This document shows positions 51,692-64,000 of a stretch of 64,000 nt of DNA, in pieces. This DNA comes from Dromaius novaehollandiae. Its lineage: Eukaryota > Chordata > Aves > Casuariiformes > Dromaiidae. The position numbers and the translations under genes were made by a program. The notes beneath the pieces are model-generated. The model saw only the letters and a list, made by a program, of their open reading frames with translations, ran no database searches and was not told the DNA's origin. Position 1 is the stretch's first letter; every line of letters starts with the position of its first letter. The stretch is taken from positions 16,969,001-17,033,000 of the forward strand of contig NC_088102.1 in NCBI RefSeq assembly GCF_036370855.1, in the 5' to 3' direction.

Positions 51692-54600
51692 GTAAGGGAA
51701 GCGCGATGTAGCAGTCCAGAGCCAGGTATCCCTGGAAAGAGTTGCAGTTATTGCTGTGAGCCCTGGACTTTTCTGTTAGGAAACTATTGGCTATCCCCCC
51801 TTGCTAGAGTATTGGTCCTGTGTGGCTGGGCTTGCATCAGTATCCTTTCTAATTTTTCCTTCTGCAAAATGTTTACAGCCATTGTAGAAAAAGAGGAAGG
51901 CAACTGTATATCACAGGCTTCCAAACTTTTCAGACTGGTTTGAAAGTCTAGCAGTAGTCCTGATCTGTCAAATAAAAAGTTTAATCTCTCAGATGAGCAT
52001 GTTCAAGGGCTGAAATGATAGTTGAGTTGCTGCTGGCAATTACCAGATAGCGGTTTGCAAACGTCCAGTATGTAGTAGCAGAGAATCAGATCATCTTAGT
52101 GTTCCACCTCCTTCAGGACTGTGGCCCTGACAGTGATGGAAAAAGATTATAGGCCCAAGTAATGGGTGTTCTAGAGTAACCCACTGGTTCTTTGCCATAA
52201 GGCCCATTGATAAAATGGATTTACATTTATATTTTGTCTACTGAAAATTCAAATGTTTTCATTTTTTCTATTCTTACTTAATCCCTTGTATAACTGTTCT
52301 CACAGAAATCCCTTCGCAGGTTATGCCTGCCCTCTTGTTGTGTTTTCACATTCATTAACTTCAGTTTCATTGGATGTTATCTTGGTTTTATAATCTCAGA
52401 GAATGAAACACTACTGTTTGTCCCATCTCTACTATCCATGATTAGAGGGAGTGGTGATACTTCTATGATTAACAATGAAACTATTTTTATAATTACCTTT
52501 AATTCTAACTGGTCTGTCCTCTAAATAAAACAGGCAAATTTTCTCAGTTATCTTTTATGGAAAAGTCTTTTTTTTTGTGAACCTACTCTTGTTTGGACTC
52601 CCTATTCTGAGCAGGTTTAACCAGCTCTAAAACACATTGCAGGCTTACATGAAGGGAGGAGGTGGCTTACATGACAATACAGTGATGTCTTCAGCTTTTT
52701 TTCTTAACTGGGATTCATTGAAGGGTAGATCATGTCACTGGCCTAATATAAAGACTTTTCATGGAGTGATGGATAGACTTGGATATCAGTCATGAAAATC
52801 TGAAGTGTTTCCTCTTGGAGTGTGGATTTGTTTCTTAAATTATCTGGGTCCTTTCCTTTTTGTCTGGGAAATTATGATATGTACAGTATCCAAAGGCACA
52901 GGAAATGTAGGAACTTGAGCAGGGAGAGTGATAGTTTGGCAAAAGGTGTGTGTTCATGGCAGAGATGGCAAGAGTTAAGATAGAGAGGTTTGTGGTGATT
53001 TATATAGCCTGAACCAAAACCCGTTGATTTCTTTGGGTTTTGGAGGAGGTTCATAACATGCCAAAAATCATGTTAGAAGGGTGGGGTTTTTTTTCATTCT
53101 GGATTTTGTTTTTCTTTAGAAAGATAAATTTCCGAAGTGTCTAATTCTCTCTTTCTATGTGTATCTTATCCACCTCCTGCTCCCTCATCCTGCTTGCCTT
53201 ACAGGCTTGACTTCCTCATGATGCACCCACTGCTTCACTTATTGGCTGTTTTCAAATCCAGAGATAGTTCTTCAGTTCCTTTTTTTGCATCTGGCTTGCA
53301 TTTTTTTTCATGCTTCCTTCCTGTGGTTTATTTTTTGTTAATTTGTTAAATAAAATGCCAGCCAAAGACAGCAGTCATTTAACAAGCAGTCTTTGGAATA
53401 GCAAAATGCCTGCAGAGCCACAGCTATTTCTCTGGCCATTGCTTACTTTTGCTTCAAGCGTTGGAAAAATGTCAGGCTTAGAATACAGGTTTACTTTTGA
53501 ATTTTTTCTGTTGGCTAGTAGCTGTGGCTTTTATTTTCTTTCTCTGCCATACCCTTTGCTCTGCTTTTCTTTTAATCACTGATTTCATAGTAGATAGTTG
53601 GTCCAAACACCTGTTTATATGTAACATGCAGATGTGCCATGTAGATGCCAAAAAATATTGGTCTCTTCCCAAAATGTGAACCTGAAAGTTCAAAGGCCTG
53701 TGATTTGGTCTCGTCTTTGTAATAACTCATTTGTATTTTTTTGAGCAAATCCCACGGGCCTAATCTTTCCACAAGTAGTTGCTACTTTTGAACCTCTCAG
53801 TGTTTTCATTAAAGAAGCCTTTTCTTTCAAACTTGAAAGCCTGCAGTTTTCCAGGACTTTGTGGAAGGAACAGCAAGAAAAGCCAGTATGATGATATCAC
53901 GAATTTGGATAAAGTGATGCTGAAAGGTGACATTCAAATTGGGATATAATTTATTCTGTAACATTGTATGGAAGTGGTGCTAGTTTTTCATCTCTGGGTA
54001 CAAGAAGAGAGTTTACACAAACCTGAATGCAAGGAACTCAAATTTAAGCAGTCTGATTTTATGTAAGATGCACATCTTCACCAAATCAAAACTTTGCAAC
54101 TTAGGGTTAAAGCAAAAGTTGATAGCAGACAGAAAATTCTGCTAGTTAACTTCTTTTGGCTTGTTTTCTGAGCCAACCTTTGTTTGTAGTAGGAAGCCTT
54201 TTGAATGTACACCAGGATTTCTTGTAGTACAGCTTAAAATTGAGACATCACAGTGTTCTCTGTGGAGATTGCCTCTATGCTCTTTGTGTGTGTGTGGGGG
54301 GGGGGTGTTAATGACTGGCATGTTGCAACACAGTGGATTAACTTTATAACATAACAGAAACACAGCCACAGGCGTTTGATAGGGGATGATCTGTTTTTTT
54401 AGCTAATTCAAACTGTTTTTTAACTGCTACTTGTTTTCAAGTCAATTCAGTCCTTTAGGATGATTTAGAATAAACAAATCTGAGGAAAGTTCTTATTTTC
54501 TATTCAGGAGAAGCTTTGCAGCAGGGACTTCGTAATTCCTGGGTAAAAACAAAGTTTGAATATCGTTAATTCCGCCCACTTTTTTCTCATGCTTTCAGTC

Positions 54601-57600
54601 TCATTTGTTTTTCTAATAGAAAATACGTGACCTGGAGCCAGAAGGCAGCTTGAAAATGGATTTGGTTCTTGTGAAGGCAGATGCTGCTCTCCGCAGCATC
54701 AGTGAGGATAAGAAACATGAGGTACTATCTAAACTGAAAGACATTAAGGCCTTGTGGGAAGAGACAGCCATATACATTACTCACTGCCACAGGTAAGGCA
54801 AATGGACTCTTTGCACAGGACTGTTTGGTGTGTTGGGGCAGTTGTCTCATCCAGTGCTTTCATAAAGTGCTTCCTGCCTCTCTGTGCTGCCTGGACTGTA
54901 GGTAGCAGTCACCGCTTATCCCCGTCCCAGGGCCAGGTGGTAACTATGGGAAGACACAGGCCATGGGACTTGGCACTCCCTCCCTTCATAGCCAACACAG
55001 CTCAGGGACTTAAATGATGAGTTTTGCTGGGCATAGTGGCCTTGTACAGGATATTTCCTCCACAGAGCAGGGAGAACCTGGTAAATTAATCCTGAACTTC
55101 TGAAGTCAGAGAGAACAGCTTAAAATTGCTGAGAACCTGGTCCTTTGCTTTGAAGGCATTTTGAACTTGCCAGTCTCCACTGATCTCATCATAATTTCAT
55201 TTCCCTTGCTCTCTCCAACAGCCGTATTGAGTGGGTCTGGCTGCACTGGAGTGAGTACCTGAAAGCCCAAGATGAGTTTTATGCATGGATTCACAACATG
55301 AGGGTGACCTTGGAGCCTGACATTGAGTTGCAGCTTGGCTTAAAGGAGAAGCAGTGGCAGCTGAGCCATGCTCAGATTCTGCTGAACGACGTCTTAAATC
55401 AGTCAGTCCTGCTGGAAAGGCTGCTAGAGGAAGCTGCTTCCTTGTTCAACCGGATAGGTGACCCCAGCGTTGATGAAGATGCTCAGAAGAAGATGAGGGT
55501 GGAATATGAAGGAATCAAGGAAGAAGCTCAGGTACAGCTATAAAGAGTGGGAAGTGTTAAGTTTTCACCAGTGTACAGTATTGTACATAATGGTGAATAG
55601 CATTTACCGTTCATGTTTCTTGAGTGATGGGGCTTTCCTGGTAGAATGGCAAAAGGAAACAGGGCTGAGGACTGCTGTTCTTTTATTCAATGGACTGTTT
55701 GCAACAACAATTGCAATACTCTTACACTGTATTTTATAATATGTTTTTGTAGACTAACTGCAAGCTGCTTACTGTGATCTAGTGAATATTGGTTTAGGTC
55801 ACCTCTGTGTAAAGTATGATGCATCATCTTTTGAGTGATCCTTGTATAAGCAGATGCAAAGTACCTGTCCACAGCATCAGCGAATATTGCATGCATGCAC
55901 ACTTGTTGGAGGAGCATTAGTCCAGGTCCAGAGCTACACTCCTCACCTGCAGAACTGGCAAACGTTGAGATGGGAATGAGATGCTGCACCAACACTAAAC
56001 ACAAATGGCCGGTTTAGCTACCTGAAGGATTTTTACTGGGCACGCACAATTTTTTTGCCTGCCACTAATCTCCCAGTTTAAGCAGCTGTTAGATAGGTGG
56101 TGTAAATGAGATCAGAAAGTGGCTCATAGTACTCAGTTAAAATATACCTGTATGTCTCCAGCCAACAGAGATGCTAGAAAAAGGTTCTTTTCTTTGGCAT
56201 TGCTTACAAATACCACATTTCACAGAGAGATGGAGTGAGAAAATCCAGCTAAGAAATCCCACTTCCAGGAGTCAGGGAATAAAGAAGGGGGTTGGGAAGC
56301 CTTAGATTTTGCAGCTGAAATAAATGCAGGGTTCATTAGCTAATGCCAAGGTTACCAGCACCTTGGGAATCGCTCTGGAAAGCATAACAGCAGTTAAAAG
56401 AAACCCTGCCACCTCTTCCACCAGGAGAGGGGAGTGAATGAAAGAGGCACAGGAGTTGCAAGGGGCCCTCTCAGGAGGAGAGGCCAGGCTAAATGTGAAT
56501 TGCAGATGCCAGCTGAATGCCCGAGCTGCCTGTCAGAGGAGGATTGCTGATGTTCATAGATTACACTTGTGGTTCAAGAGCATTTTTAGATCCTGTGCAG
56601 TTGTCCAGCTCTATCAGAGGACAAGCTCTTGGGCAGTGTTTCTTAAATGGTGTACTTGTGACATTCCTCTTCTGGTATGAGCATATGTGAGCTTTTGGGG
56701 GTTTGATTTGGATTTTTTTTCCTCCCTTAATGCTATCATGTTTCCTTGTCACTGACAAACTTTAAAAGAACATCATTTTCTTTTAATTACATTGACTGGG
56801 GTGGGGATTTCAGGTGTGGCAGCCACCTCCCACATTCCCTTGCCTGATAAAATAATGGTATGCAGAGGAAGAGGCTGTGATTTTTTTAGCATAAATGGTG
56901 ACTGAAGATGGTAGGAAAAGTTACAATATACAGTATGTTGATATTTATTCAAATTTATTCAGATTGAAGTCCTAGCAGGTCAAATCAATTCCACTGCATG
57001 TTGTCTCTGTTAACTCAAACCTGGATACTTATAATGCCATCCCTCACATATCCCAGAGCTAGTAAGTCTAAAAGCACCAGGAAGGGCCACAGGGACGAGT
57101 GCTCTGTCCTGCAGGCTTGTTTGACGTTTCGGGTCCTTCTGTCCTCGTAATGCCACAGGGCAAAAATTCCTGTTCCACAACCCGCTGCCTCTGCCTGCGT
57201 GTGGAGGAGGAGGAGGAGGCTGGGTCCAGCCTTCCCGCACGCAGCACCGAGGCGTCCCTCCAGTCCAGGGCGGGGCACGCGGGGCTTTTTAGCAGGGGCT
57301 GCAGCTCTGAAGAGCGCAGCCCTGAGGGACAGAGAGCCAGGGTAGCGCTGCTCCTCCCTGTGTGCTGGGAGCTGACCTTGCCCCGAAACGGCCGAGGCAG
57401 CTGCTGAGTGCCCCAGAAGAGGCCAGCCTTCCCCGACGTGCCCCTGCCGTGCTTCACAGCTGTGGCCTTACGCACCGTGGCTGCCTCCCGCCTCGCTCCC
57501 GCAGCCCTGGAGCCGCCTGGGGCTCGCAGCACCAGCCGTGTCCTCAGCTGCCTGGGGCCGTGCGGAGGAATGGGAAGGGAGAGGTTGATTTATAGAGGCC

Positions 57601-60377
57601 GGTTTTAGGCTGCATTCCCACCACAAGCAGCGGAGAGGATCTCACAGAGGGCTTTAAAGCCAGAATTGTTTTATGTGCTCTAAATTGCCTTCCAGAGGAG
57701 GCTGTGTGCCTTCATTGCCTATGGGGGGAACTTAGGGAGAGGATTTCCTGTGCCTCACGTTACCCTCGGTGAGTCCCCGGGGCTGCCTGTATCGTGCCCT
57801 GACACATCTCTTCCTCTGCAGCCCACGGGGACCGTTCTGTTCCTGTCAGTGCTCTCATTTCTTCCAGGGCCACATCCTTACTGAGTAAGTCTCCTCCGGT
57901 TTTCCAAGTGCACGTGGAGGCAGAAGGAGGTCAATGCCGTCCCATTCCCCAAACAGCAAACCTAACAGCAAGTGACAGCATCTTTCGCATCATTAGAAAA
58001 ATTCCCTGCCTAACCTCTTGGTGAGGTTCAGCCAGCAATTGGTTAGCCTTTTGCTTGACAGCTGACAAAGTCTGTTCATATTCATGTCATCTCCTCGACC
58101 TCCCTGACCAGCAGGAGTATCCATACCATGCACTCCTTTATTTTGGCTGAACAGCCTGTCCTGGGGGAGGTCATTTCTACTTCTTCTTTAACCCTCTGTA
58201 TATTACTGTAATGGCTCTGCTTTGTTCATCCAATTTGCTCCCTTTGGAGCTTCTGATTTTGCCGCTTGTATTTCTGCTGGTTCAATAAATCGGCCTAATT
58301 CTGGGGAATCAGTAAGCTTTGACTGACTTGCTTCAGCTCAATGTTTGGCCCATTTGCACCTCTAAGAGCTTTGACTTGAGGTCAAAGCAGGGGTTGTTTA
58401 ACTGTTGTGCACCTCTGCAGGCTTGAGAACCAAGGCAAGGGGGCCTGGCGCACAAGTGAGGTGTTGCTGGATACATCTTGATCACAGAAGTTTGCTACCA
58501 TAATTCTGCCTTTTGATCTGTTGTCCAAACCCATGTTTGTACAGGTGGTGCTTTTAAAGGGGCTGCTCTAATAAGGGGTCATCACTTCATCCACTGTGGG
58601 AAGCAGTACTGCACCCAGTTGTCCCTTAACTGCAGCTCTTTGGTCCCAGAGCAGCTCAACTAACTTTAGGGGAGTCGCTCTTGATTTGCATGTATCAGCA
58701 GAGATAAGAACGTAACTGTGGAAAACACTGGTGCAGTGAGGCATGGTGGCACCTGGAGAGTGATGGCTTTGCATTGCCACCCCCCATTAGCACAAGGGGC
58801 TGGAGGGCTCTGCCCAGAGGCGAGGGAGTTGTGGAGGGGACTCCCAAACCTCTGTCCACAGTTGCAGTTATCCTTCTGCTCTCTGTGGAGAGCAGCTGGG
58901 ATTAAGCTCTGCTCAGAGGCGCAGGATGTATCCCATATTATGCAAAATGGAACTCGGCCAGTCATGCCTATTGTGCCAGTGAGAGCACAAGCCTTTGAAG
59001 GATGCTGCAAGCACTACATGTATTGCATAAGAGACAATTTTTTCTAGTGTAACCATAGTGTAATTTAATTGTTCTCCATGCCAACTGGGGAAGGGCAAGA
59101 AAAAAAAGTCAGTCTGAATTGCAGGAAATAATATTTAGGTTGGATATTACATTAGTTAAACAACATAATAGGATTCTTCATGATTCATGTAGAATCTTCT
59201 TCAGCAAAGGACTAATCTTCAGCTGACAAACAGGGATAGTCTGGGCAAATGTGACCCTGCCCTGTTATAAGGGCTGTCAGGCTAGGTCAGCTGTGAGCAG
59301 CTCATGGTGTGCTGGCCTCTCTAAGGCCTGTAGCATGCGCAAGGAGTAACTCGGAAAATCAAGCGTGTTGCCCATAGCTTCAGTTTGCTTCCTGGGGTTG
59401 CACTACCACCAGATGATCGCTTGTGATCTGCAAATCAAAAAAGTACAAAAGCTCCTGGGTTGTATGATTTCGAGGGATACTTTGAGTTGAATCTGCAGTT
59501 GCTTTCTTTACAGCCTGTTTAAATAGTGAATACTTTGAAATAATTTGCATTCACCTACCTCAGTCTGTCTCTTTCTCATTTTGACAGGTAGGCAAAGGAA
59601 ATCTATTGTATTGCTCATCTTTATTTTTTTACTAGGGAACATAGCTGCTTTTGCCTCCCTGAAGCCAAAACCAGAAACAGACTTCTGTCTCTTCTCTTGC
59701 CAATGAGAGAATATGAATTTTTGGAAAGAGAAGGCTAGAAATTCGCCTGAGAGGATCTTGCAGTTTGCATGGCCCCAGACTAACCATTAAGACAGTGCAG
59801 CGTGAGCAAGACCCAGGACAAGCCTTTATATATTTTTGTATCCTCTTAATTGAGACAAACTGTGAATTCCTGCAGAGCCAAATGCTGTGGGGGCTCCCAG
59901 AAAGACTCTTGTTTGAATTTTCTGGGTTACAGCATAAAGCAAAAAGAGCCAGATGAGCACTGTCCTCACTGTTTCTGGTGTCTCTTGTTACAGAGCAGAG
60001 TGAAACTGCTTGAAAAGATAACCAAAGAACACGAGCGGTACAGCGCTAATGTCAACCAGTTTCAATCGTGGCTGAATGGTGTGACAGAAAGATTAAACGG
60101 CTGCATTGGCGAAGCAACCAAGTCTTCAGCAGAGGACAAGTTAAAGGCACTGCAGGTCCTTATATGATATACTTCTGTCAAGGGGTCAGGACTGTGCATT
60201 CTCCATGTCTGTATATATTTCCCAAGCCATACAAGAATGTTCTTAGAAAAGAACTGTGTAAGCAAATTAAGGTGATGATTGTTGTAACGTGGGCTAGCAG
60301 GGGAGAGTTATACCAGGTCTGAAGGATCAATAGTACATACAGCTCTCCCAACTGGATCACGAGTCACAGGCTAGTCA

Positions 60378-60408
<31 letters not shown>

Positions 60409-62614
60409 GGTTAAGCCTGATCTTCCACAGTTACATGAGTCATTGAGAATTGTGCCTTTAAACTTTTTGAAATAAATGGTATTTGGTAAATGTGATCCAA
60501 ATAGAGCCTGAAGGCTGACAGGCTTTGAAAGCTTAGAGCTGGCAATGAAAGCACCTGTTTTGAAAACAATCTCTAGCATTTTAGTTTCATGGCTTAAACT
60601 GTTCAGCTTTAAATCTCTCAGAGGTCTGATTATCAGTTCTTCCTATTGCCTGCAGCTCCTGTTGTGTTCATCATGGACCTCAGGTGGCAAGTATTTCTGA
60701 AAATCAAGTCAATATTTCCAGAGAGCCAATGTTTTCAGTAGTTTCTTTTTGCCAATATTGTGGCAGTTAACACTGTTCAGAAGGCTATCGGATGCAAAGC
60801 AATAGATCAACCCTAGCACCTGGCCACTTGAGAAAAGGCATACTTTGACGTAAGAAGTGAAGAAATAAATATGTACAGCCAAGAGAGATGGTTTCATTTT
60901 CCTACCATTTTCACCTTTTTCCCCTAATTTGCCCTTCCCCCAGCTTTTTTTTATTTAACTTATTCTTTCTGCAGGAAATTGCCAAAAGCGTTAGGAGTGG
61001 TGGAAAGAAATGGAAGCATCTTGAAAATCAGTGTGCAGATGTGATTCAGAATACCTCCCCACTGGGAGCTGAGAGAATGAAGGATGAACTTGAAGAGCTG
61101 CGAAAAGCCTTGGAGAAGTTGAAACTGCTGTTTAATGAGGAGGAGGATAGATTGCTCAAGATCCTACAGTTAGAAGGTGCCTATGAGTCCCAAGCCAGAC
61201 AGTTAGAAGCAGATGTCCAGGAATTCAGAAAAGATCTACAGAGACTAGAAAACGACTTGGACCCTGGGGTGGGGGAGAAGAGTGAAGATGAGTTTGTAGC
61301 TCTGTGGAGAAAATGCAATGTAAGTTGTTGCCCTTTGTAAGCCTAAAAGCAGTAGGTATCAAGTGCAGTCCTATTCTTTGTAGATTGAACACGCCTAGTC
61401 GCATCCAACAGATGCCTGTCCCGTTGTTGAAAGGTGATAAGGAAAGAGTGGGAGAGTGTGTGAAAGAGACTGAAGAAAACTGAATACCAACAGTGGAATC
61501 AACTATTCTAACCTTTAACTTACTGTGCACAAGGGGTGGTGTGAAGTAATGAAGTTTGTGTGTTGACTTCAAAGGGACCATATGCAAAAAAAGCACAATG
61601 CAGAGCAAGCAACACAATTTGCACTACTTGTAAAGAAGTAGAAAAAATAATGCCTTACTCTATATGTGTGAGTGTATATACATATATAGTTTGGAGTATT
61701 TAGTGGGACCATTTCTCTATTATATCCTTCATCTGTGCAAGGTGATTACCTGTATTCCCTTATCATGAGATATACGTTCATGCCTAAGAAGAAATCCAAA
61801 GTTTGTAACAATCCAGTATTTAAACCAAAATAAAACTGTTGAAGAAATAAGAGTGAAAAAGGTCTCCACAGATGAAGTAGGTAAGAATTTTTAACAGTCA
61901 TTTCCTCTAGAGAGTTGGTTTTGCATTTATTATCACTTTTCAAAATACCTTTCACTGCGATTCATATAGCTAGCACTTGGCAGGTCTAGCTGGGAAAAAT
62001 ATGTGCAAACAGGATCCACAAAATACAAACTAGTTCAATCCAGCTACATTTGTACTTTTTTTTTTTCTCCTGTTTCCCCACATGACCATAGAATTAATCT
62101 CTTGTACATACGAGTGTTTAAGAAAGATCTGTGCATGCAAACAGAAGCGGTTAAGGCTGTGCCAAGCATGCATCTCACATTAGATCCAGAAAACTGAAAC
62201 TGGGCTTGTTTGTGATTCACTCTGTTCAAACAGTGGATCTTGCAGATCAGATACAGAGGCCAGGTAGTATGAGGAGAGTAGAGAGAGGCTGCAGGAGCAA
62301 AACTGTTCCTGAGAATGTAGTTTGTCTAACAAAGTCCATATTCATTACAACCACGAAAAAAGGCAGCAGAAAGAGGACTCGTGGCTAGCAACGTGCCTAC
62401 CTTGAGAGTCTTATCGCTCCATTTCGTATGAAAGGCACTGCCTGAGGTGCAGTCTGTTCATTATTTCTATGTTTTAGGCAACAAGAGCGTCTCTGGCTGC
62501 AGAAGAGTCCAAGGTTGAGAGGCTGAAAGTTCAGCTTAAGGAACTGCTACGTTTTTCGCAAGATGTGCAGCCGCACGCTGAGAGTGTTGTCTCTGCAATA
62601 CAGGAGTATCAAAG
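51548..62614 (+). CDS. SYNE3: Nesprin-3 (SYNE3), N-terminal half, six coding exons, truncated by the window
   Basis: Nesprin-3 is a KASH protein of the outer nuclear membrane. Its spectrin-repeat rod binds plectin near the N-terminus, and its C-terminal KASH peptide binds SUN1/SUN2 in the perinuclear space, linking intermediate filaments to the nucleus. Six exons (51548-51691, 54620-54792, 55222-55531, 59994-60155, 60975-61319, 62478-62614) join in frame to encode about 423 residues, all alpha-helical and charged, with no actin-binding CH domains, as the family predicts. The start MTQQPQDEFD matches mammalian nesprin-3 closely, as does the segment SRIEWVWLHWSEYL. The rest of the rod, the membrane segment and the KASH peptide lie beyond 64000; the full family length is roughly 975 residues. 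All exon boundaries obey GT-AG. Confidence 0.95.
54620..54792 (+). CDS. SYNE3: SYNE3 coding exon 2 (residues 49-106)
   Basis: Begins KIRDLEPEGS after the acceptor TTTTTCTAATAG and ends ...YITHCH plus two bases (phase 2) at CACAG|GTAAGG. It encodes helical spectrin-repeat sequence continuing repeat 1. The following intron is only 429 bases. Confidence 0.94.
55222..55531 (+). CDS. SYNE3: SYNE3 coding exon 3 (residues 106-209)
   Basis: Completes a Ser codon and continues RIEWVWLHWSEYLKAQDEF, one of the most conserved stretches of the protein, with the Trp residues typical of spectrin-repeat helix A. It also holds LQLGLKEKQWQLSHAQ and RIGDPSVDEDAQ. It ends in phase 0 at CTCAG|GTACAG. The acceptor is CTCTCCAACAG. 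Confidence 0.95.
55532..59993 (+). other. SYNE3: SYNE3 intron with a GC-rich patch at 57.07-57.60 kb
   Basis: A 4.5-kb intron. At about 57070-57600 GC and CpG rise sharply, and frames open on both strands (plus 57099-57407; minus 57532-57068, 154 codons) without recognisable products. A GGA triplet run lies near 57202-57217. No exon is missing here judging by the continuity of the flanking protein sequence. Confidence 0.8.
59994..60155 (+). CDS. SYNE3: SYNE3 coding exon 4 (residues 210-263), weak donor
   Basis: Encodes SRVKLLEKITKEHERYSANV through SAEDKLKALQ, spectrin-repeat helix sequence. The acceptor is TCTTGTTACAG. The donor, CTGCAG|GTCCTT, lacks the usual purine at +3 and AG at +4/+5, but the frame runs into a stop within three codons if not spliced here. 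Length is 162 bases, phase 0 at both ends, so skipping would keep the frame. Confidence 0.92.
60381..60408. repeat. Poly(T) run of 28
   Basis: Twenty-eight consecutive T in the intron between SYNE3 coding exons 4 and 5. Read on the minus strand it is a poly(A) run, but no upstream AATAAA or recognisable retrotransposed sequence accompanies it. Confidence 0.9.
60975..61319 (+). CDS. SYNE3: SYNE3 coding exon 5 (residues 264-378)
   Basis: Begins EIAKSVRSGGKKWKHLENQ after the acceptor TTTCTGCAG and ends LWRKCN at AAT|GTAAGT (phase 0). It contains the conserved stretch NTSPLGAERM and long Glu/Lys/Leu-rich amphipathic helices of the spectrin type. It is the longest coding exon in the window (345 bases) and also frame-symmetrical. 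Confidence 0.95.
62478..62614 (+). CDS. SYNE3: SYNE3 coding exon 6 (residues 379-424), last in window
   Basis: Begins ATRASLAAEESKVERLKVQL after the acceptor CTATGTTTTAG and ends IQEYQ plus two bases of the next codon at CAAAG|GTATTG (phase 2). It is spectrin-repeat helix sequence. The following intron is not closed before 64000, so the gene is cut by the window edge. Confidence 0.94.
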
Positions 62615-64000
62615 GTATTGGGAAATCTGATTGTGTGGGGGAGAATCTTCTCTGACACTGCAGGGATTGACAGGGCCTACGAAAAAAGTGTGAAACGCTG
62701 TCCGGCTGTAGGTGACATGGTTAGAAAAGAAGGGTATTTACCAGTTACATCGCAGTTTTAGCCATTTCTTTGGAGCTGCAGGCTGCTAGCCATCTTCAAG
62801 TAATGATCTTGCATCATTAATGTCGTGTATGGTTTGAAGAAAATTATATTATTTGGCAGGTAATTTAGTCTTTGTAGCACTGTAAAATAATTTATATATT
62901 TTGCTTGTCTTTCATGACAGCAACTAGAAAATCAGGAGAGGAGCTGTAGCGGTAAACGGTTCGGAAGAATTATGGCCCTTCCTTTTTGAGTTTGTTGTGA
63001 TGACTCATCTGCCTTAGCAATTATTTGGCAGAGTTCATTCCCCCTTCTCCTGACGGCATATATGCATAACTCCTGTTTTCAACTTGCCTTGGTTTGGAAA
63101 CGCTGAAAGTTTAGCCTCTCCCCAGACTTCAGTGTTTCCGTTTCCAGGCTGCCTGGAATCAGGAAGTAAAGAAGCTGCAGCAAAATTTGCAAACTAGAAG
63201 AAAGGATCATTTCTTTTGAGGGAAAAAGAAAGGTCAGTTTTTTTTCCTACATTCAGACTTATTTTCTTCTGTCCACTGCACACTGTGCTGCCCATCTGGA
63301 GGGGTTATAGGTCATTACAGAAAAGGATTTTGCTTTAAAAACTAACAAGTAAATGAAGTTGAAAGAGAAGCAGAGAGGGCAGAAGAACTTGTCTCTCAGT
63401 AGAAAATGGCAGCAGCTCTTTTGCCAGCTTCTCTCCGAAGTTTCTTTGCAAAGTGTGGCAGCTTCACGCTGAGCCTGGCAGAAGCAGCACAGCAAATGGC
63501 AAAGGACCTTTAATATCAGAACTTTCCATTTGCAGAGCTTTTGGCCTCTGCAGACTTCTTTTTGTTTAGCTCAGTAACATCCCAGTGACACAGGTAAGAT
63601 TATTGTTTCCGCTTTTATAAAAAGGCAGAATTAATCATGATTGCCTTGGAGGCCTATGGCATGGCTCTTGCCTGCCTGTCCTGTGAGTCTGCAGGATACT
63701 GTTCCCATATGAGCATAAAATTTGGGCTGCATGCTGCCATTTCAGATAGGATTCAGCAGACTGGGAGGTCAGGAAAGCTTGGGAAAACAGGAGGCAGCTG
63801 CACAGGGTGTGTCACTGCAAGGCCTTGTTACTCAGCTGTATTTTGGTTAAACCTGTGTAAGAAAAACCTGGATGTTTAGCGAATGTGTTTCTTTTAGCCT
63901 CTGATTTATATATAGATAGGTATGTGTAGATTTATATATGTGTGTGTATACATACATATATAAAAACTTATATAGAGAAATAAAAATATATATGTGATTC
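62615..64000 (+). other. SYNE3: SYNE3 intron, open at the window edge
   Basis: No continuation of the nesprin-3 frame is seen. The last 100 bases are a TA/TG-rich low-complexity stretch (about 63905-63995). The acceptor for the next exon lies beyond the window. Confidence 0.8.

Noticed and set aside
60364-60579. Poly(T) run read as the tail of a minus-strand retrocopy
   Set aside because: No AATAAA at the right place before the tail, no clear target-site duplication, and the upstream sequence is not a recognised mRNA or SINE.
1-64000. Search for CR1 LINE ends, retroviral LTRs, CRISPR arrays and bacterial-type operons
   Set aside because: No CR1 3' octamer repeats, LTR pairs or regular spacer arrays were seen by eye; a RepeatMasker run would be needed to exclude old, degraded copies.

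Overview
The window looks like a piece of a vertebrate nuclear genome, most likely a bird. Two genes can be recognised with confidence: GLRX5 (mitochondrial monothiol glutaredoxin 5, minus strand, complete, two exons) and the 5' half of SYNE3 (nesprin-3, plus strand, one probable non-coding exon and six coding exons, running off the right edge). The order GLRX5 – SNHG10 – SYNE3, with GLRX5 divergent from the other two, is the order at human 14q32 in mirror image, so a homologue of the small-nucleolar host gene SNHG10 is expected just right of GLRX5. Only its shared CpG-island promoter and a TOP-like start can be supported here. A bird is suggested by the scarcity of recognisable transposable elements, the pure-G runs of 10-17 bases, and the GLRX5 and SYNE3 protein sequences, which resemble the mammalian ones closely. 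That taxonomic call is inference.

Layout. 1-9.8 kb: sequence downstream of GLRX5, with no recognised gene, a GC-rich CpG patch at about 1.98-2.6 kb and an unexplained open stretch at 6.4-7.2 kb. 9.8-14.7 kb: GLRX5 on the minus strand. 14.1-15.4 kb: CpG-island divergent promoter with six CCAAT boxes. 15.4-29.2 kb: intergenic or SNHG10 territory, containing a perfect 12-bp minisatellite at 24.7-25.04 kb. 29.2-30.2 kb: a second CpG island with the probable SYNE3 first exon, ending in a consensus donor. 29.8-51.5 kb: a large SYNE3 first intron. 51.5-62.6 kb: six coding exons encoding about residues 1-424. 62.6-64 kb: intron.

The two proteins act separately. GLRX5 carries [2Fe-2S] clusters in the mitochondrial matrix. 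Nesprin-3 sits in the outer nuclear membrane and links plectin and intermediate filaments to the SUN proteins. Nothing in the window suggests a shared pathway, and no clear novel system was found. The most unusual items are the minisatellite with its duplicated flanks and dense G-triplets, the AUGA-type overlap between a two-codon upstream ORF and the SYNE3 start, the orphan CpG patch with a perfect splice donor, and a possible U2-complementary guide-like hairpin where SCARNA13 would be expected.
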